Source of the DNA: Sphingomonadales bacterium 12-68-11
GTDB lineage: Bacteria; Pseudomonadota; Alphaproteobacteria; Sphingomonadales; Sphingomonadaceae
NCBI GenBank assembly: GCA_002279825.1
Contig: NCCV01000003.1
Span: 434,001-498,000 of the forward strand
Direction: 5' to 3'
DNA length: 64,000 bases
Shown here: piece after piece, positions 11,750 through 20,720 of the stretch
Layout of the letters: the number at the start of each line of letters is the position of its first letter
Numbering within the stretch: position 1 is the stretch's first letter
Translations under genes and position numbers: made by a program
The notes under the pieces: model-generated
The model's database searches: none
Seen by the model: the letters and a program-made list of their open reading frames with translations, nothing else
Told to the model about the DNA's origin: nothing

Positions 11750-12532
11750 CTATTCCCGCTGGCCCATGAAGCTGAGCAGGAACTGGAACATGTTGATGAA
11801 GTCGAGGTACAGGCTGAGCGCGCCCATGATCACCATCTTGCCGACCGGGAAGGCCGCGACGGCGTTCGGGTTAGTCAGCTTCATGTGCTGGACCGAGAGA
11901 TACTCGTTCTTCAGCCGCTGGGTGTCATACGCCGTCAAGCCCGCGAAGATCAGGACACCGATAAAGCTGATCGCCAGGCTCAGGCCGGGCATCGGGAAGA
12001 AGGCGTTGATCAGCATCGCCACCAGCAGACCGACCACGCCCATGATCAGGAACGTGCCGAAGCCCGACAGGTCGCGCTTGGTGGTATAGCCGAACAGGCT
12101 CAGCGCGGCGAACGCCGCCGCCGTGGCGAAGAACGCGGTCGCCACCGAGCTGCCGGTATATACCAGCAGCACCGTCGACAGCGACAGGCCCATCAGCGTG
12201 GCGAAGCCCCAGAACATCGCCTGAAGCGTGCCGGTCGAGAACTTGCGTGCGCCGAAGCTCATCGCAAAGACGATCGCCAGCGGGGACAGGATGATGACCC
12301 ACGCGAGGATTCCGCCGTTGGCGAAGACCTGAGCCGCGGGCGAGTCGGCCCCGCCGCGCGAGAACAGCAGCGCGACAACGCCTGTCAGCAGCACGCCGCT
12401 GGTCATGTAGTTGTAGATCGACAGCATGTGCCGGCGCAGACCGGCGTCCATCGTGGTGCCGGCGAGAGCGCCCGTGGCGCCCGGCATGCCGAAGCCCTGC
12501 CGGGTGGGCTGGGGATCATTCCAGTTAGCCAT
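11750..12532 (-). CDS. Bax inhibitor-1/YccA family membrane protein
   Basis: A 260-residue integral inner-membrane protein with about seven hydrophobic segments and a UPF0005/BI-1 style C-terminus (TAYDTQ motif, then the ALSLYLDFINMFQFLLSF helix). Bacterial homologues (YccA, YbhL) modulate FtsH proteolysis or act as pH-sensitive calcium leak channels; which applies here is unknown. I chose the ATG at 12532 because GGAG sits 7 bp upstream. The open frame extends 16 codons further without a ribosome site. Monocistronic, closed by the hairpin at 11661-11691. Confidence 0.92.
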   Translation of the reverse strand: MANWNDPQPTRQGFGMPGATGALAGTTMDAGLRRHMLSIYNYMTSGVLLTGVVALLFSRGGADSPAAQVFANGGILAWVIILSPLAIVFAMSFGARKFSTGTLQAMFWGFATLMGLSLSTVLLVYTGSSVATAFFATAAAFAALSLFGYTTKRDLSGFGTFLIMGVVGLLVAMLINAFFPMPGLSLAISFIGVLIFAGLTAYDTQRLKNEYLSVQHMKLTNPNAVAAFPVGKMVIMGALSLYLDFINMFQFLLSFMGQRE

Positions 12533-12631
12533 TAAAAACTCCATTCCGGTGCCGAGCGACGACCAGCCGGATAGGCCCAATATCGGGAAGAAGCGTTACC
12601 AATTCAAGGAAAACCGGTCGCGGACGCATTA

Positions 12632-13432
12632 TCAGCCGGTGCGGGCAGCCGCAGCCATCTCGGCGCTGCGGTCGCGCGCCGCGCGCAGGGTTTCCTCGAT
12701 CAGGCTGGCCAACCGCTGATCCGAATCGAGCGCGTCGAGCCCGGCCTGGGTCACGCCGCCGGGACTCGCGACCCGCCGCGCGAGTTCGGCAGGGTCGTAC
12801 TCCGAGGCCGCCGCCAGCGCCGCCGCGCCTTCGACAGTCGCGAGCGCCAGCCGCTGGGCTTGCGCTTGCGGCAGACCGAGCGCGCTGGCGCCCGCCGCCA
12901 GCGCATCGATGAAGCGATAGACGAACGCCGGGCCCGAGCCGGCCAGCGCGGTGACGAGATCGAACGCGGGCTCGTCGATCCACTCCGGCATGCCGAGCGG
13001 GTCGAGCAGCGCGGAAACCGCCGCGCGGCGCGGCTCATCCAGGCCCGTGGCGGCGAGCGCCAGCGGCGACTTGCCGAGTGCGGCGGCGAGGTTCGGCATG
13101 ATCCGCACCTGGCCGCCAGCGCGCGGGAAATGCCCGGCCAGAACAGCCAGTTCCACCCCGGCGAGGATCGACAGGATCAGCGTCTCCGGCCCGGCCAGTG
13201 GGGCTAGGCGCGGCGCGATCTCGCCGAAGATCTGCGGCTTCACGCCCAGCAGGATCGCATCGAAAGTCTCGTCCGAGGGCAGGTTGGCGAGGTGGCGAAC
13301 CCCAGCAGGCAATTCACGCGCCGCCGGATCGACCACGGTGAAGCGCGCCGGCTCGAGCCCGCCGGCGAGCCAGCCGCGCAACATCGCCCCGGCCATGTTG
13401 CCGCAGCCGACGAGGAGAACTCGCTCGAACAT
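12632..13432 (-). CDS. proC: pyrroline-5-carboxylate reductase
   Basis: The final step of proline synthesis, NAD(P)H-dependent reduction of pyrroline-5-carboxylate. The 266-residue protein has the dinucleotide loop LVGCGNMAGAMLRG near residues 6-19 and the family signature SPGGVTQAGLDAL near the C-terminus. The start at 13432 matches other family members. An open frame extends 15 codons upstream, but that part is simply the left arm of the palindromic repeat at 13447-13555. The YbjN gene lies upstream on the same strand, beyond the repeat. Confidence 0.95.
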   Translation of the reverse strand: MFERVLLVGCGNMAGAMLRGWLAGGLEPARFTVVDPAARELPAGVRHLANLPSDETFDAILLGVKPQIFGEIAPRLAPLAGPETLILSILAGVELAVLAGHFPRAGGQVRIMPNLAAALGKSPLALAATGLDEPRRAAVSALLDPLGMPEWIDEPAFDLVTALAGSGPAFVYRFIDALAAGASALGLPQAQAQRLALATVEGAAALAAASEYDPAELARRVASPGGVTQAGLDALDSDQRLASLIEETLRAARDRSAEMAAAARTG

Positions 13433-13446
13433 CACACCCCCACTCT

Positions 13447-13555
13447 CGTCATTGCGAGGAGCGCAGCGACGAACCAATCCACAGCGGCAGTGCAGGACGC
13501 CCTGGATTGGTTGGCGCTACGCGCCTGCTTCGCAACCGCTACGCTCGCAATGACG
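13447..13555. repeat. extragenic palindromic repeat element, copy 1
   Basis: A 109-bp element bounded by inverted 12-mers CGTCATTGCGAG (13447-13458) and CTCGCAATGACG (13544-13555). A second inner inverted pair is AACCAATCCA (13472-13481) with TGGATTGGTT (13503-13512), so the RNA or single strand can fold into a long interrupted hairpin. It fills the gap between the YbjN gene and proC. A related copy is at 40799-40882. Repeats of this CGTCATTGCGAG type are widespread in several bacterial lineages as non-coding palindromes. Confidence 0.85.
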
Positions 13556-13567
13556 AAAGTCTAGGAC

Positions 13568-14077
13568 TTAGGCCTCGCCCTCGGCATCGACCATTGCCGA
13601 TTCAAGCGCATCCTTGGGCTTCTTGTCGCCCCACAGCACGAACTGGAACGCCGGATAGAACCGGTCGCATTCGGCGAGCGCGCTGTCGACCGCGAGCTGC
13701 GCCATCGACAGGCTCAGCAGCCCGTCTTCGCCGAGCATCAGGCCGTGGCGATAAAGCAGCACGCCGCCGTTCGACCAGATGTCGAAGTGGCCAAGCCAGA
13801 GCTGTTCGTTGACCAGCGCGAGCAGTTCGTAAGTGGTTTTGAGCTTGGCGTCGGGAACGCGAATTTCGGGCAGGCACAGCAGTTGCAGCACGCGGTCCTC
13901 GGCGCGCCAGATGCCGCGCACCTGGTACGTGGTCCAACTGCCCTGGATTTCGCCGCTCAGTTCGTCGTCGCTGACGAATTCGCACGGCCAACCGTGTGCT
14001 TCGAACAGCTGCGCCAGCATCTCGACCGGCGCCGCGTCGTCGTTCTCCTCGATCGGCTCGCGCCCGATATTCATCAT
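13568..14077 (-). CDS. YbjN domain-containing protein
   Basis: A 169-residue acidic cytoplasmic protein of the YbjN family. The C-terminal part carries the WLGHFDIWSNGGVLLYRHGL region typical of the family, and the fold resembles type III secretion chaperones. Enterobacterial YbjN affects stress responses and motility, and no function is known for alphaproteobacterial members. Two adjacent ATGs (14077 and 14074) are possible starts. It lies upstream of proC on the same strand, separated from it by the palindromic repeat. Confidence 0.85.
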   Translation of the reverse strand: MMNIGREPIEENDDAAPVEMLAQLFEAHGWPCEFVSDDELSGEIQGSWTTYQVRGIWRAEDRVLQLLCLPEIRVPDAKLKTTYELLALVNEQLWLGHFDIWSNGGVLLYRHGLMLGEDGLLSLSMAQLAVDSALAECDRFYPAFQFVLWGDKKPKDALESAMVDAEGEA

Positions 14078-14227
14078 AAAGATCCCGTTCTTCGTCCGTC
14101 ACGCTCATGCCGCGAGCGCGCCGCGCCGTGCAATCTGGCGGCATGACGCCAGCGGGCATAACCCGACAACCCTGTTGGCAAGATGTGCATAAGAGCGGGA
14201 CGCGCAAGGGGGGCGCCAGTCTCCGCG

Positions 14228-15700
14228 TCAGCCGAGCGGTTTGACCTCTTCGCCCGTCGTGCTGGTAAACCGGAACGAATCCAACTGCTTGCCCTTGAGC
14301 TTGCCGATCAGCTCGTCCGCCGCCCGGGTGCTCGGAAACGGCCCGACGACCAGGCGGTTGGTCTGCCCCCAGCGCGCGGTACTGGGCGTGGCACGGTCGA
14401 GCAACCCGCCGGCCTCGCGTTTGATCCGCCGCCAGTCGAACGCCAGCGCGCCGAGATCGCGGCCTGTGGCGATCTGCACCCAATGCCGGCTCGGGACCGG
14501 CGGCGGCTTGGGCGGGGCCGGCCGGGCGGCAGGCGCCGGCTGCTCGCGGCGCGGCTCGATCGCAGTGATATCGACCGCGCCGGCCGCGGGGGCAACGATC
14601 CTTGGCGCGGCCGCCGGCATGCGAAACTCGGCAAAAGCGTCGGCCAGACGCGCGGCCGGCGGGGCGGCAGGAGGAGCCGCGGCCGCGGGCGGCGGCGGAG
14701 CGGCGGGAGCGGCGGCCGGAGGCGCAAGCGCAACCGGCGGGGCCGCTGCGCGCCGCGCGTCACCCGCCACTACAGGCGGCGCGGGACGGCTCTGCTGAGC
14801 GGCAGCCCGGTCGGCGGTGCCGAGCGGCGCTCCGCTCGGGGCCAGCCGCGCGTCTGCCGTCCGAACCGGCGCCGGAGCGCCAGGCGCGGTGCCGTTGGCC
14901 GCGATCGCCGGCATGTCGCGGCCAATGTCGCCCGCGCTGGGAAACGCGCCGAGATTGGCCGCCGCCGCCTGCTGGGCGCGCGTCAAACGCGGCATGTAGC
15001 GCAAGTACGGCGCCAGCCGCCCCGAGATCCGCTCGGGCAGCATCGTCTCGGCGATCGACACCGCCTCGTCCGTCTGGCCGAGGATCGCCAGCGCGAAGGC
15101 GCGGGTGCGATAGGACGCCAGGTCGGTGCGCTGAAGTAGCGGCAGCAGCGTCGCTTCCGAGGTGCGCTGGTCGCCCGATATCGCCAGGCTCAGCGCCAGC
15201 CGCCGCGTGACCGCGGGGTCATCGCTCTGCTCCAGCGCGCGCCGATACTCGGCTTGGGCGCGGGCGTTGTCGCCGATGAGATCGTAGGCGAGCCCGCGCT
15301 CGGCCGCGAACGCCGTCGCCGCCGCGCCGGCCTGCTCGGCCTCGGCATAGAGCCGCAGCGCTTCGGCCGGTTGCTGGCGCCGCACCAGCACCCCGGCGAG
15401 CCCGGCTTTGACCTGCCCGTCTTGCGGCGCAACGGCTTGCGCGCGCTGGAAGAAGCCGAACGCGGCCTCGGGATCGTCGAGCGCCAGCGAAGCATGCCCC
15501 GCCGCCAGCAGCGCGGACAGCGACCGCGGATCGCGCGACAGAGTGCGCAGCGCTTCGTTGAGCCGCGCGGATTCGGGCGGCGGGAGCGGCTGAACGACGG
15601 CCTGGGCGTGACCCATCTGCGCAAACGGGGGCGCGCACGCGCAGAGCGCGGCAGCGGCCAAGACCGCGAACGGGCGCTCCACCGGGCTAAGCTGGATCAT
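14228..15700 (-). CDS. tetratricopeptide-repeat protein with C-terminal SPOR domain
   Basis: A 490-residue predicted periplasmic protein. It has an N-terminal signal peptide with a possible lipobox-like cysteine near residue 22, about five TPR-like helical repeats over residues 45-230, then a long Ala/Pro-rich linker (about 270-400). The last 80 residues form a SPOR domain (HWVQIATG start, LVVGPF strand). SPOR domains bind denuded glycan strands at division septa, which fits the location immediately downstream of ftsZ on the same strand. The role is inferred as septal peptidoglycan binding, with protein partners via the TPRs. Confidence 0.85.
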   Translation of the reverse strand: MIQLSPVERPFAVLAAAALCACAPPFAQMGHAQAVVQPLPPPESARLNEALRTLSRDPRSLSALLAAGHASLALDDPEAAFGFFQRAQAVAPQDGQVKAGLAGVLVRRQQPAEALRLYAEAEQAGAAATAFAAERGLAYDLIGDNARAQAEYRRALEQSDDPAVTRRLALSLAISGDQRTSEATLLPLLQRTDLASYRTRAFALAILGQTDEAVSIAETMLPERISGRLAPYLRYMPRLTRAQQAAAANLGAFPSAGDIGRDMPAIAANGTAPGAPAPVRTADARLAPSGAPLGTADRAAAQQSRPAPPVVAGDARRAAAPPVALAPPAAAPAAPPPPAAAAPPAAPPAARLADAFAEFRMPAAAPRIVAPAAGAVDITAIEPRREQPAPAARPAPPKPPPVPSRHWVQIATGRDLGALAFDWRRIKREAGGLLDRATPSTARWGQTNRLVVGPFPSTRAADELIGKLKGKQLDSFRFTSTTGEEVKPLG

Positions 15701-15775
15701 CGCTGGCGCGTAACCCTCCCGGGCGGAACCGCATGCGAATGCGGCGGGCGCTTGGCCCCCTGCCCTGCTGACGCC

Positions 15776-17440
15776 TTACTGGTTGTTCTGCCGTCCGAGG
15801 AACCGCGGGATGCGCAGCGAGCTGCCGCCCTCGTCGTCCTCGTCCTCGTCGGGTTCGGTGGTACTCTGCCGCGACAGGCTCGCCATCCGTTCGAACAGCG
15901 TGCTGCCCGAAGCGCTCGCCGGGGCGCTTTCCTCCGCGCCGCCGCCGAGCAGCCGGCGCCGCCGCCCGATCAGCGGCGACTGCGCCTCCTCGTCGGTCGC
16001 CGCGAGCCGCGAAGCATCGAGCAACAGTTCGTCCGCCGCCGCCTCGGGTTGCGGGCCCTCTTCCTCGAGCGAGAGTTCGAGCGGCTCCGCAGCGCCCTCG
16101 TCGAGTTCATCGAGTTCGTCCCAGGTGCCCGCCGCGTTGCGCGCGGCAATCGCTTCGGGGTCGCGCTCGATGCGCATGCCGCCGAGCGAAGCATAGCCAT
16201 CGTCATCGGTCGCGCCATAGGCCTTGTCGTCGGCGGGCTCCGCAAGTTCGCCGAACTCATCGTCGTCTGCATCGGATCCGACAGGCGCGTAGATGGGAGC
16301 CGCCTCCGCTTCGGCCGCCGGCTCGCTGGCGTAGCCGGGCGCTTGCAGCACGGCCGGCTCTTCAGCCGCATCCTCCGCCAGTTCGGCTTCGGTCGGGAGC
16401 GGCAGGACCGGCTTCTTCGGGCCGCGCTGCATGCCAAAACCGAACTGCTGGCTCGCGGACGGGGTCTGCTCGCCCGACTGCTCGATGCCGGTCGCGACCA
16501 CCGAGACGCGGATCTTGCCGTCGAGGTCGGGATTGAACGCCGAGCCCCAGATGATGTTGGCTTCGGGATCGACCAGTTCGCGGATGTGGTTGGCCGCCTC
16601 GTCGACCTCGAGCAGCTTCATGTCGTCGCCGCCGATGATCGAGATGATTACGCCCTTGGCGCCCTGCATCGAGACGCCGTCGAGCAGCGGATTGGCGATC
16701 GCGCGTTCGGCTGCCTCGAGCGCGCGGTTCGGGCCTTCGCCTTCGCCGGTACCCATCATCGCCTTGCCCATCTCGTTCATCACCGAGCGAACGTCGGCGA
16801 AGTCGAGGTTGATGAGGCCAGGCATGACCATCAGGTCGGTGATCGAGCGCACGCCCTGCTGCAGCACTTCGTCGGCGAGCGCGAAGGCTTCCTTGAAGGT
16901 CGTCTCCGCCTTGGCGACCAGGAACAGGTTCTGGTTGGGAATGACGATCAGCGTATCGACCTGCTTCTGGAGCTCGTCGATGCCGGCTTCGGCCGAGCGC
17001 ATCCGGCGGGTGCCTTCAAACAGGAACGGCTTGGTCACCACGCCGACGGTGAGGATGCCCTTGCTGCGGGCGATCTCGGCGATGACCGGAGCGGCGCCGG
17101 TGCCGGTGCCGCCGCCCATGCCGGCGGCGATGAACACCATGTTGACGCCTTCGAGCGCGCGTTCGACTTCCTCGACCGTTTCCTCGGCAGCCGCACGGCC
17201 GACTTCGGGCCGCGATCCGGCGCCGAGCCCGCGGGTGATGTCCGGGCCGAGCTGGATGCGGTGTTCGGCCACCGAGTTGTTGAGCGCCTGGGCGTCGGTG
17301 TTGGCTACGATGAAGTCGACGCCCTCGATCTCCGCCTCGATCATGTTGGCGATCGCGTTGCCGCCGGCGCCGCCGACGCCGATCACGGTGATGCGCGGAC
17401 GCAGCTCTTCCACCGAAGGGGGACCGATATTGATGCTCAT
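15776..17440 (-). CDS. ftsZ: cell division protein FtsZ
   Basis: Tubulin-like GTPase that forms the Z ring. The 554-residue protein contains the N-terminal motif GVGGAGGNA (21-29) and the tubulin signature GGGTGTG (109-115). The globular domain ends near residue 320. A long acidic, Ala-rich linker of roughly 200 residues follows, then the conserved C-terminal peptide with IPRFL (544-548), which contacts FtsA. The start at 17440 is preceded by GGAG; the frame stays open upstream without family similarity. It is separated from ftsA by 117 bp, the largest gap in the cluster, and this gap holds one GAATC (CcrM-type GANTC) site at 17499, so a separate ftsZ promoter is likely. Confidence 0.97.
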   Translation of the reverse strand: MSINIGPPSVEELRPRITVIGVGGAGGNAIANMIEAEIEGVDFIVANTDAQALNNSVAEHRIQLGPDITRGLGAGSRPEVGRAAAEETVEEVERALEGVNMVFIAAGMGGGTGTGAAPVIAEIARSKGILTVGVVTKPFLFEGTRRMRSAEAGIDELQKQVDTLIVIPNQNLFLVAKAETTFKEAFALADEVLQQGVRSITDLMVMPGLINLDFADVRSVMNEMGKAMMGTGEGEGPNRALEAAERAIANPLLDGVSMQGAKGVIISIIGGDDMKLLEVDEAANHIRELVDPEANIIWGSAFNPDLDGKIRVSVVATGIEQSGEQTPSASQQFGFGMQRGPKKPVLPLPTEAELAEDAAEEPAVLQAPGYASEPAAEAEAAPIYAPVGSDADDDEFGELAEPADDKAYGATDDDGYASLGGMRIERDPEAIAARNAAGTWDELDELDEGAAEPLELSLEEEGPQPEAAADELLLDASRLAATDEEAQSPLIGRRRRLLGGGAEESAPASASGSTLFERMASLSRQSTTEPDEDEDDEGGSSLRIPRFLGRQNNQ

Positions 17441-17557
17441 GCCAGGCTCTCCTTGGGGAGGCGTCCGATTATGGGATGTCGCTCTTCTGCCACAAAGCGA
17501 ATCGCGGGTGAAAAGCAATGCCCATTGTTTCCACAGGCGCGACGACGGACGCTCATC

Positions 17558-18841
17558 TCAAAAATACTCGCGCAGCGCGCGGAACACCCGAACCACCAAG
17601 GCGAGCCCGGCGGGCCGGGTCGTGGTCTGATAGTTCGAGCCGATCCGGCGGATATCGAGCGGGTCGGCCGCGGCGTAGAGCACCAGCCCCGCCAGCGTGC
17701 TGAATCCCGGCGCGGCGTGCGCTTCGGGCAGGCCCTTGAGCTGCGGCGGTTTGCCGATCCGCACCGCCTTGCCGAGCGCGGCCTGAGCATAGTCGGCGAA
17801 CCCCGCCAGTTCCGCGCCGCCGCCGGTCACCACCACCTGCCGGCCGAGCCGGCCACCATAGCCCATCGTCTCGAGCGCGCGGCCGACGTCGCCGATCAGC
17901 GCGTCGAGTTCGCCGGTGATCACCCCGATCAGCTCGGAGCGGGCAATGCAGTTCTTGTCGTCGGCGCCGCGCGCGATCGGGCCGGAGCCTTCCTCGCCCG
18001 GGCCGGCGATCGGGATCATTTCGCGGTGATCGGACGGGCTGGCGATAGCCGAGCCGTGCACGCACTTGAGCCGTTCGGCCTGAAAGCGGCGGATCAGGAA
18101 GGCCGAGGCGATCGCGTCGGAGATGTCGGCCGAGCCTCGCGGGATCGCGGTCAGGCCCAGCAACATGCCGCCGGCATAGACAGAGATGTTGGTCACGTGC
18201 GCCCCGAACTCGACCAGCGCCACGCCCAGATCGCGCTCCTCGGGCGTCAGGCAGGCGAGCCCGGTGGCGAGCGGCGAGGCGACCACCGCCTCGATGTCGA
18301 GATGCGCGTTCTGCACCGCTTCGGTCAAGTTACGCATCGGCGCGCCGTCGGCGAGCATGACGTGGATATCGACCCCAAGCCGTTCGGCATGGAGCCCCTT
18401 GGCATTGGCGACGCCGTCGGCCCCGTCGAGGAAATAGCACGCCGGCTGCGCGTGGAGCACGGTCCGCCCGTCGGGTTCGAGCCCGTCGCGCGCGCTGACC
18501 AGCAGGTGCTCGATGTCCTCTTCCTCGATGCGCCGGCCGCCGATTTCGATCTCGACCGGCTCGATCTTGCTGGCGAGCCCGGCTCCCGAACAGCCGATCC
18601 ACACGCTGGCGACATTGACCCCGGCGATCTTCTCGGCCCGTTCGACCGCGTCGCGCACGGCATAAGTCGCGGCAGCCATGTCGGTCACATAGCCGCGCTT
18701 GATCCCCTGCGAAGCGCGGTGTCCGCTGCCGAGCACGACCATCTCGCCGGCTTCGGTCAGCCCGGCGATCATCGCGGAGATGCGGAACGAGCCGATGTTG
18801 ACTGCTCCGAACACCCGCACATAGCGCGGCTGGCTGGCCAT
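17558..18841 (-). CDS. ftsA: cell division protein FtsA
   Basis: Actin-like ATPase that tethers FtsZ to the membrane and recruits later division proteins. It is 427 residues long. The N-terminal phosphate loop reads VNIGSFRISAMI, and the C-terminal amphipathic helix VVRVFRALREYF is the membrane-targeting sequence. The ATG at 18841 overlaps the ftsQ stop by one base (TGATG). Its place between ftsQ and ftsZ is canonical. Confidence 0.96.
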   Translation of the reverse strand: MASQPRYVRVFGAVNIGSFRISAMIAGLTEAGEMVVLGSGHRASQGIKRGYVTDMAAATYAVRDAVERAEKIAGVNVASVWIGCSGAGLASKIEPVEIEIGGRRIEEEDIEHLLVSARDGLEPDGRTVLHAQPACYFLDGADGVANAKGLHAERLGVDIHVMLADGAPMRNLTEAVQNAHLDIEAVVASPLATGLACLTPEERDLGVALVEFGAHVTNISVYAGGMLLGLTAIPRGSADISDAIASAFLIRRFQAERLKCVHGSAIASPSDHREMIPIAGPGEEGSGPIARGADDKNCIARSELIGVITGELDALIGDVGRALETMGYGGRLGRQVVVTGGGAELAGFADYAQAALGKAVRIGKPPQLKGLPEAHAAPGFSTLAGLVLYAAADPLDIRRIGSNYQTTTRPAGLALVVRVFRALREYF

Positions 18842-19755
18842 CAGGTATCTTCCCCGGTCTTGAGCGCGCGTTCCTCCGCGCGGCACTCGGGGCAGCGCAG
18901 ATAAATGCGATCGGGATTGCGCATGTCGAAGGCGACCACTTTTCCGCCGAGCAGGCGGTTGACCCCATCGAGCCGCGCGAATTCGATCAGCGCGCCGGCC
19001 GACTGTTGGTCGCCTTCGGGCAGGGCCAGCACCTGGCCGGTGGTGAAAGTCAGGTTCCAGCGCCGGTTGCCGACCCATTCGGCCTCGCCGACGTGTGGGC
19101 GCAGCGCCGGTGCGGCATCGAGCAGGCGGTCGAGCGCGACGACCTGACTTTGCGCCCCAGGGCCCGACAGGTGCAACATGCCCCTGGCCTTGGCGCGGGA
19201 GATCGGCTCGAGCACATGTCCTTCGGGATCGATCAGCACCAGCCGGTCGGGCCGTTCGAGCACCGCGTGCGGCGCGCGCTCGACGATGTCGACCACGATG
19301 GTATCGGGGAGCTGGCGCGAGACGCGCGCGTCCTTGACCCACGAGAGCTGCATCAGCTCGGCGCGCAGGGCATTGAGATCGACCTGCGACATCGCCTGTT
19401 CGCGCTCGCCGAGCACGCGCTCGTAGACCTTGAGTTCGTTCATGCGCTCGACGCCGCGCACTTCGACCCGCTTGACCTCGAACCCGGCGTTGACCGCGGC
19501 GGCATCGACCTGCTGCGCGATCAGCGCATTGAGACCGGCCAGGCTGGCGATGAACCACGCCAGCGCGGCGGCGCCGGCCAGGATCGCACCGAGGAAGAAA
19601 CGGTGCCACTGCTCCTCGGTAAACGGGAACACGCGCATCAGCGCGTCGATCAGCGAACTGGTCTGCGCGCGCGCCTGGCGGACTTTGGCCTGAGTGCCCT
19701 GGCGCTGGGCCTGGCGGCGCACGGTCTGGGCCTGGCGGCGGATCGTCTGGCTCAT
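18841..19755 (-). CDS. ftsQ: cell division protein FtsQ
   Basis: Bitopic inner-membrane protein of the FtsQ-FtsL-FtsB complex. The 304-residue chain has an Arg/Gln-rich cytoplasmic N-terminus (about 1-45), one membrane segment (FFLGAILAGAAALAWFI), a POTRA domain starting at VEVRGVERMN, and the beta domain with LPDTIVVDIVERAPHAVL. The start ATG overlaps the ddl stop by 4 bp (ATGA). The C-terminus holds two Cys spaced as in C-P-E-C, which is unusual and might bind metal or form a disulfide. Confidence 0.94.
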   Translation of the reverse strand: MSQTIRRQAQTVRRQAQRQGTQAKVRQARAQTSSLIDALMRVFPFTEEQWHRFFLGAILAGAAALAWFIASLAGLNALIAQQVDAAAVNAGFEVKRVEVRGVERMNELKVYERVLGEREQAMSQVDLNALRAELMQLSWVKDARVSRQLPDTIVVDIVERAPHAVLERPDRLVLIDPEGHVLEPISRAKARGMLHLSGPGAQSQVVALDRLLDAAPALRPHVGEAEWVGNRRWNLTFTTGQVLALPEGDQQSAGALIEFARLDGVNRLLGGKVVAFDMRNPDRIYLRCPECRAEERALKTGEDT

Positions 19756-20720
19756 GACCCTGCGCTCCGTTCGCTTTTGGCCAGCTTGCCGAAGTGGACC
19801 AGCGCGTCCGCGACGATGATCTCGACGAGTTCGGCATAGTCGATGCCGAGATGCCGCGCCTGCTCGGGCACCAGGCTGAGCGGGGTCATGCCGGGCTGGG
19901 TATTGGTTTCCAGCAGGAACAGACCTTCGGCGCCCTGCTCGTCGTCCCAGCGGAAGTCCGAGCGGCTGGTGCCGCGGCAGCCTAGCAAGCGGTGAGCCTT
20001 GAGGGCGTAGTCGAGGCACAGCCGTTCGATTTCGGGCGGGATCTGCGCCGGGCAGACATGCTCGGTCATGCCGTCGGTGTACTTGGCGTCGAAGTCGTAG
20101 AACCCGCTCTTGGGCTTGAGTTCGGTCACCCCGAGGGCGCGGTCGCCGAGCACCGCCGAAGTGAGCTCCCGGCCGCGGATGTAGGGCTCGGCCAGCAGCG
20201 AGGCGAACTCCTGCCACGGGCCCGCCGCGTCGCGGCGGATCGGGTTGCCGTAATTGCTCTCGGCGGTGACGATCGCGACCCCAACCGAGGAGCCTTCGTT
20301 AACCGGCTTGAGCACATAGGGCCGCTGCAGCGGATCGCCCTCGTAAAGGTCTTCGCTCTTCACGATGCGGCCGCCTGGCATCGGCACGCCGTGCGGCACC
20401 AGCGCCTGCTTGGTCAGTTCCTTGTCGATCGCAATGACCGAGGTCTGCAGCCCCGAATGGGTATAGGGAATGCCCATCAGGTCGAGCATGCCCTGCACGG
20501 TGCCGTCCTCGCCCGGCACGCCGTGGAGCGCGTTGAACACCACGTCGGGCGCGGCTGCGGCGATGCGCGCCGCCACCTGGCGGTCCATGTCGATGCGCGT
20601 GACCCGGTGCCCGCGGCTTTCGAGCGCGTCGGCGACGCCGTTGCCGCTGGTCAGCGAGACCTCGCGCTCGTTGGCCCAGCCGCCCATCAGCACGGCGATG
20701 TGCAGTTTGGGAAGCGTCAC
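19752..20720 (-). CDS. ddl: D-alanine--D-alanine ligase
   Basis: ATP-dependent joining of two D-Ala for the peptidoglycan pentapeptide. The 322-residue ATP-grasp protein has LMGGWANEREVSL at the N-terminus, the ALHGVPGEDG loop, KPVNEGSSVGV, and the metal/ATP site LLETNTQPGMTPLSLVP. I chose GTG at 20720, which overlaps the murB stop by 4 bp (GTGA); another GTG is three bases upstream. It is coupled to ftsQ downstream by an ATGA overlap. Confidence 0.95.
   Translation of the reverse strand: MTLPKLHIAVLMGGWANEREVSLTSGNGVADALESRGHRVTRIDMDRQVAARIAAAAPDVVFNALHGVPGEDGTVQGMLDLMGIPYTHSGLQTSVIAIDKELTKQALVPHGVPMPGGRIVKSEDLYEGDPLQRPYVLKPVNEGSSVGVAIVTAESNYGNPIRRDAAGPWQEFASLLAEPYIRGRELTSAVLGDRALGVTELKPKSGFYDFDAKYTDGMTEHVCPAQIPPEIERLCLDYALKAHRLLGCRGTSRSDFRWDDEQGAEGLFLLETNTQPGMTPLSLVPEQARHLGIDYAELVEIIVADALVHFGKLAKSERSAGS

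Noticed and set aside
13433..13477. N-terminal extension of proC
   Set aside because: The 15 extra codons are read from the arm of the palindromic repeat, and the proC family N-terminus starts at 13432.
14133..14150. CTGGCG/CGCCAG hairpin upstream of the YbjN gene
   Set aside because: Short stem with no T tract and no gene end nearby in the right orientation.
15254..18904. A very long open frame on the plus strand across the TPR-SPOR, ftsZ and ftsA genes
   Set aside because: It is the antisense shadow of three well-supported minus-strand genes; its product is Arg/Asp/His-rich with no domain, as expected in high-GC DNA.
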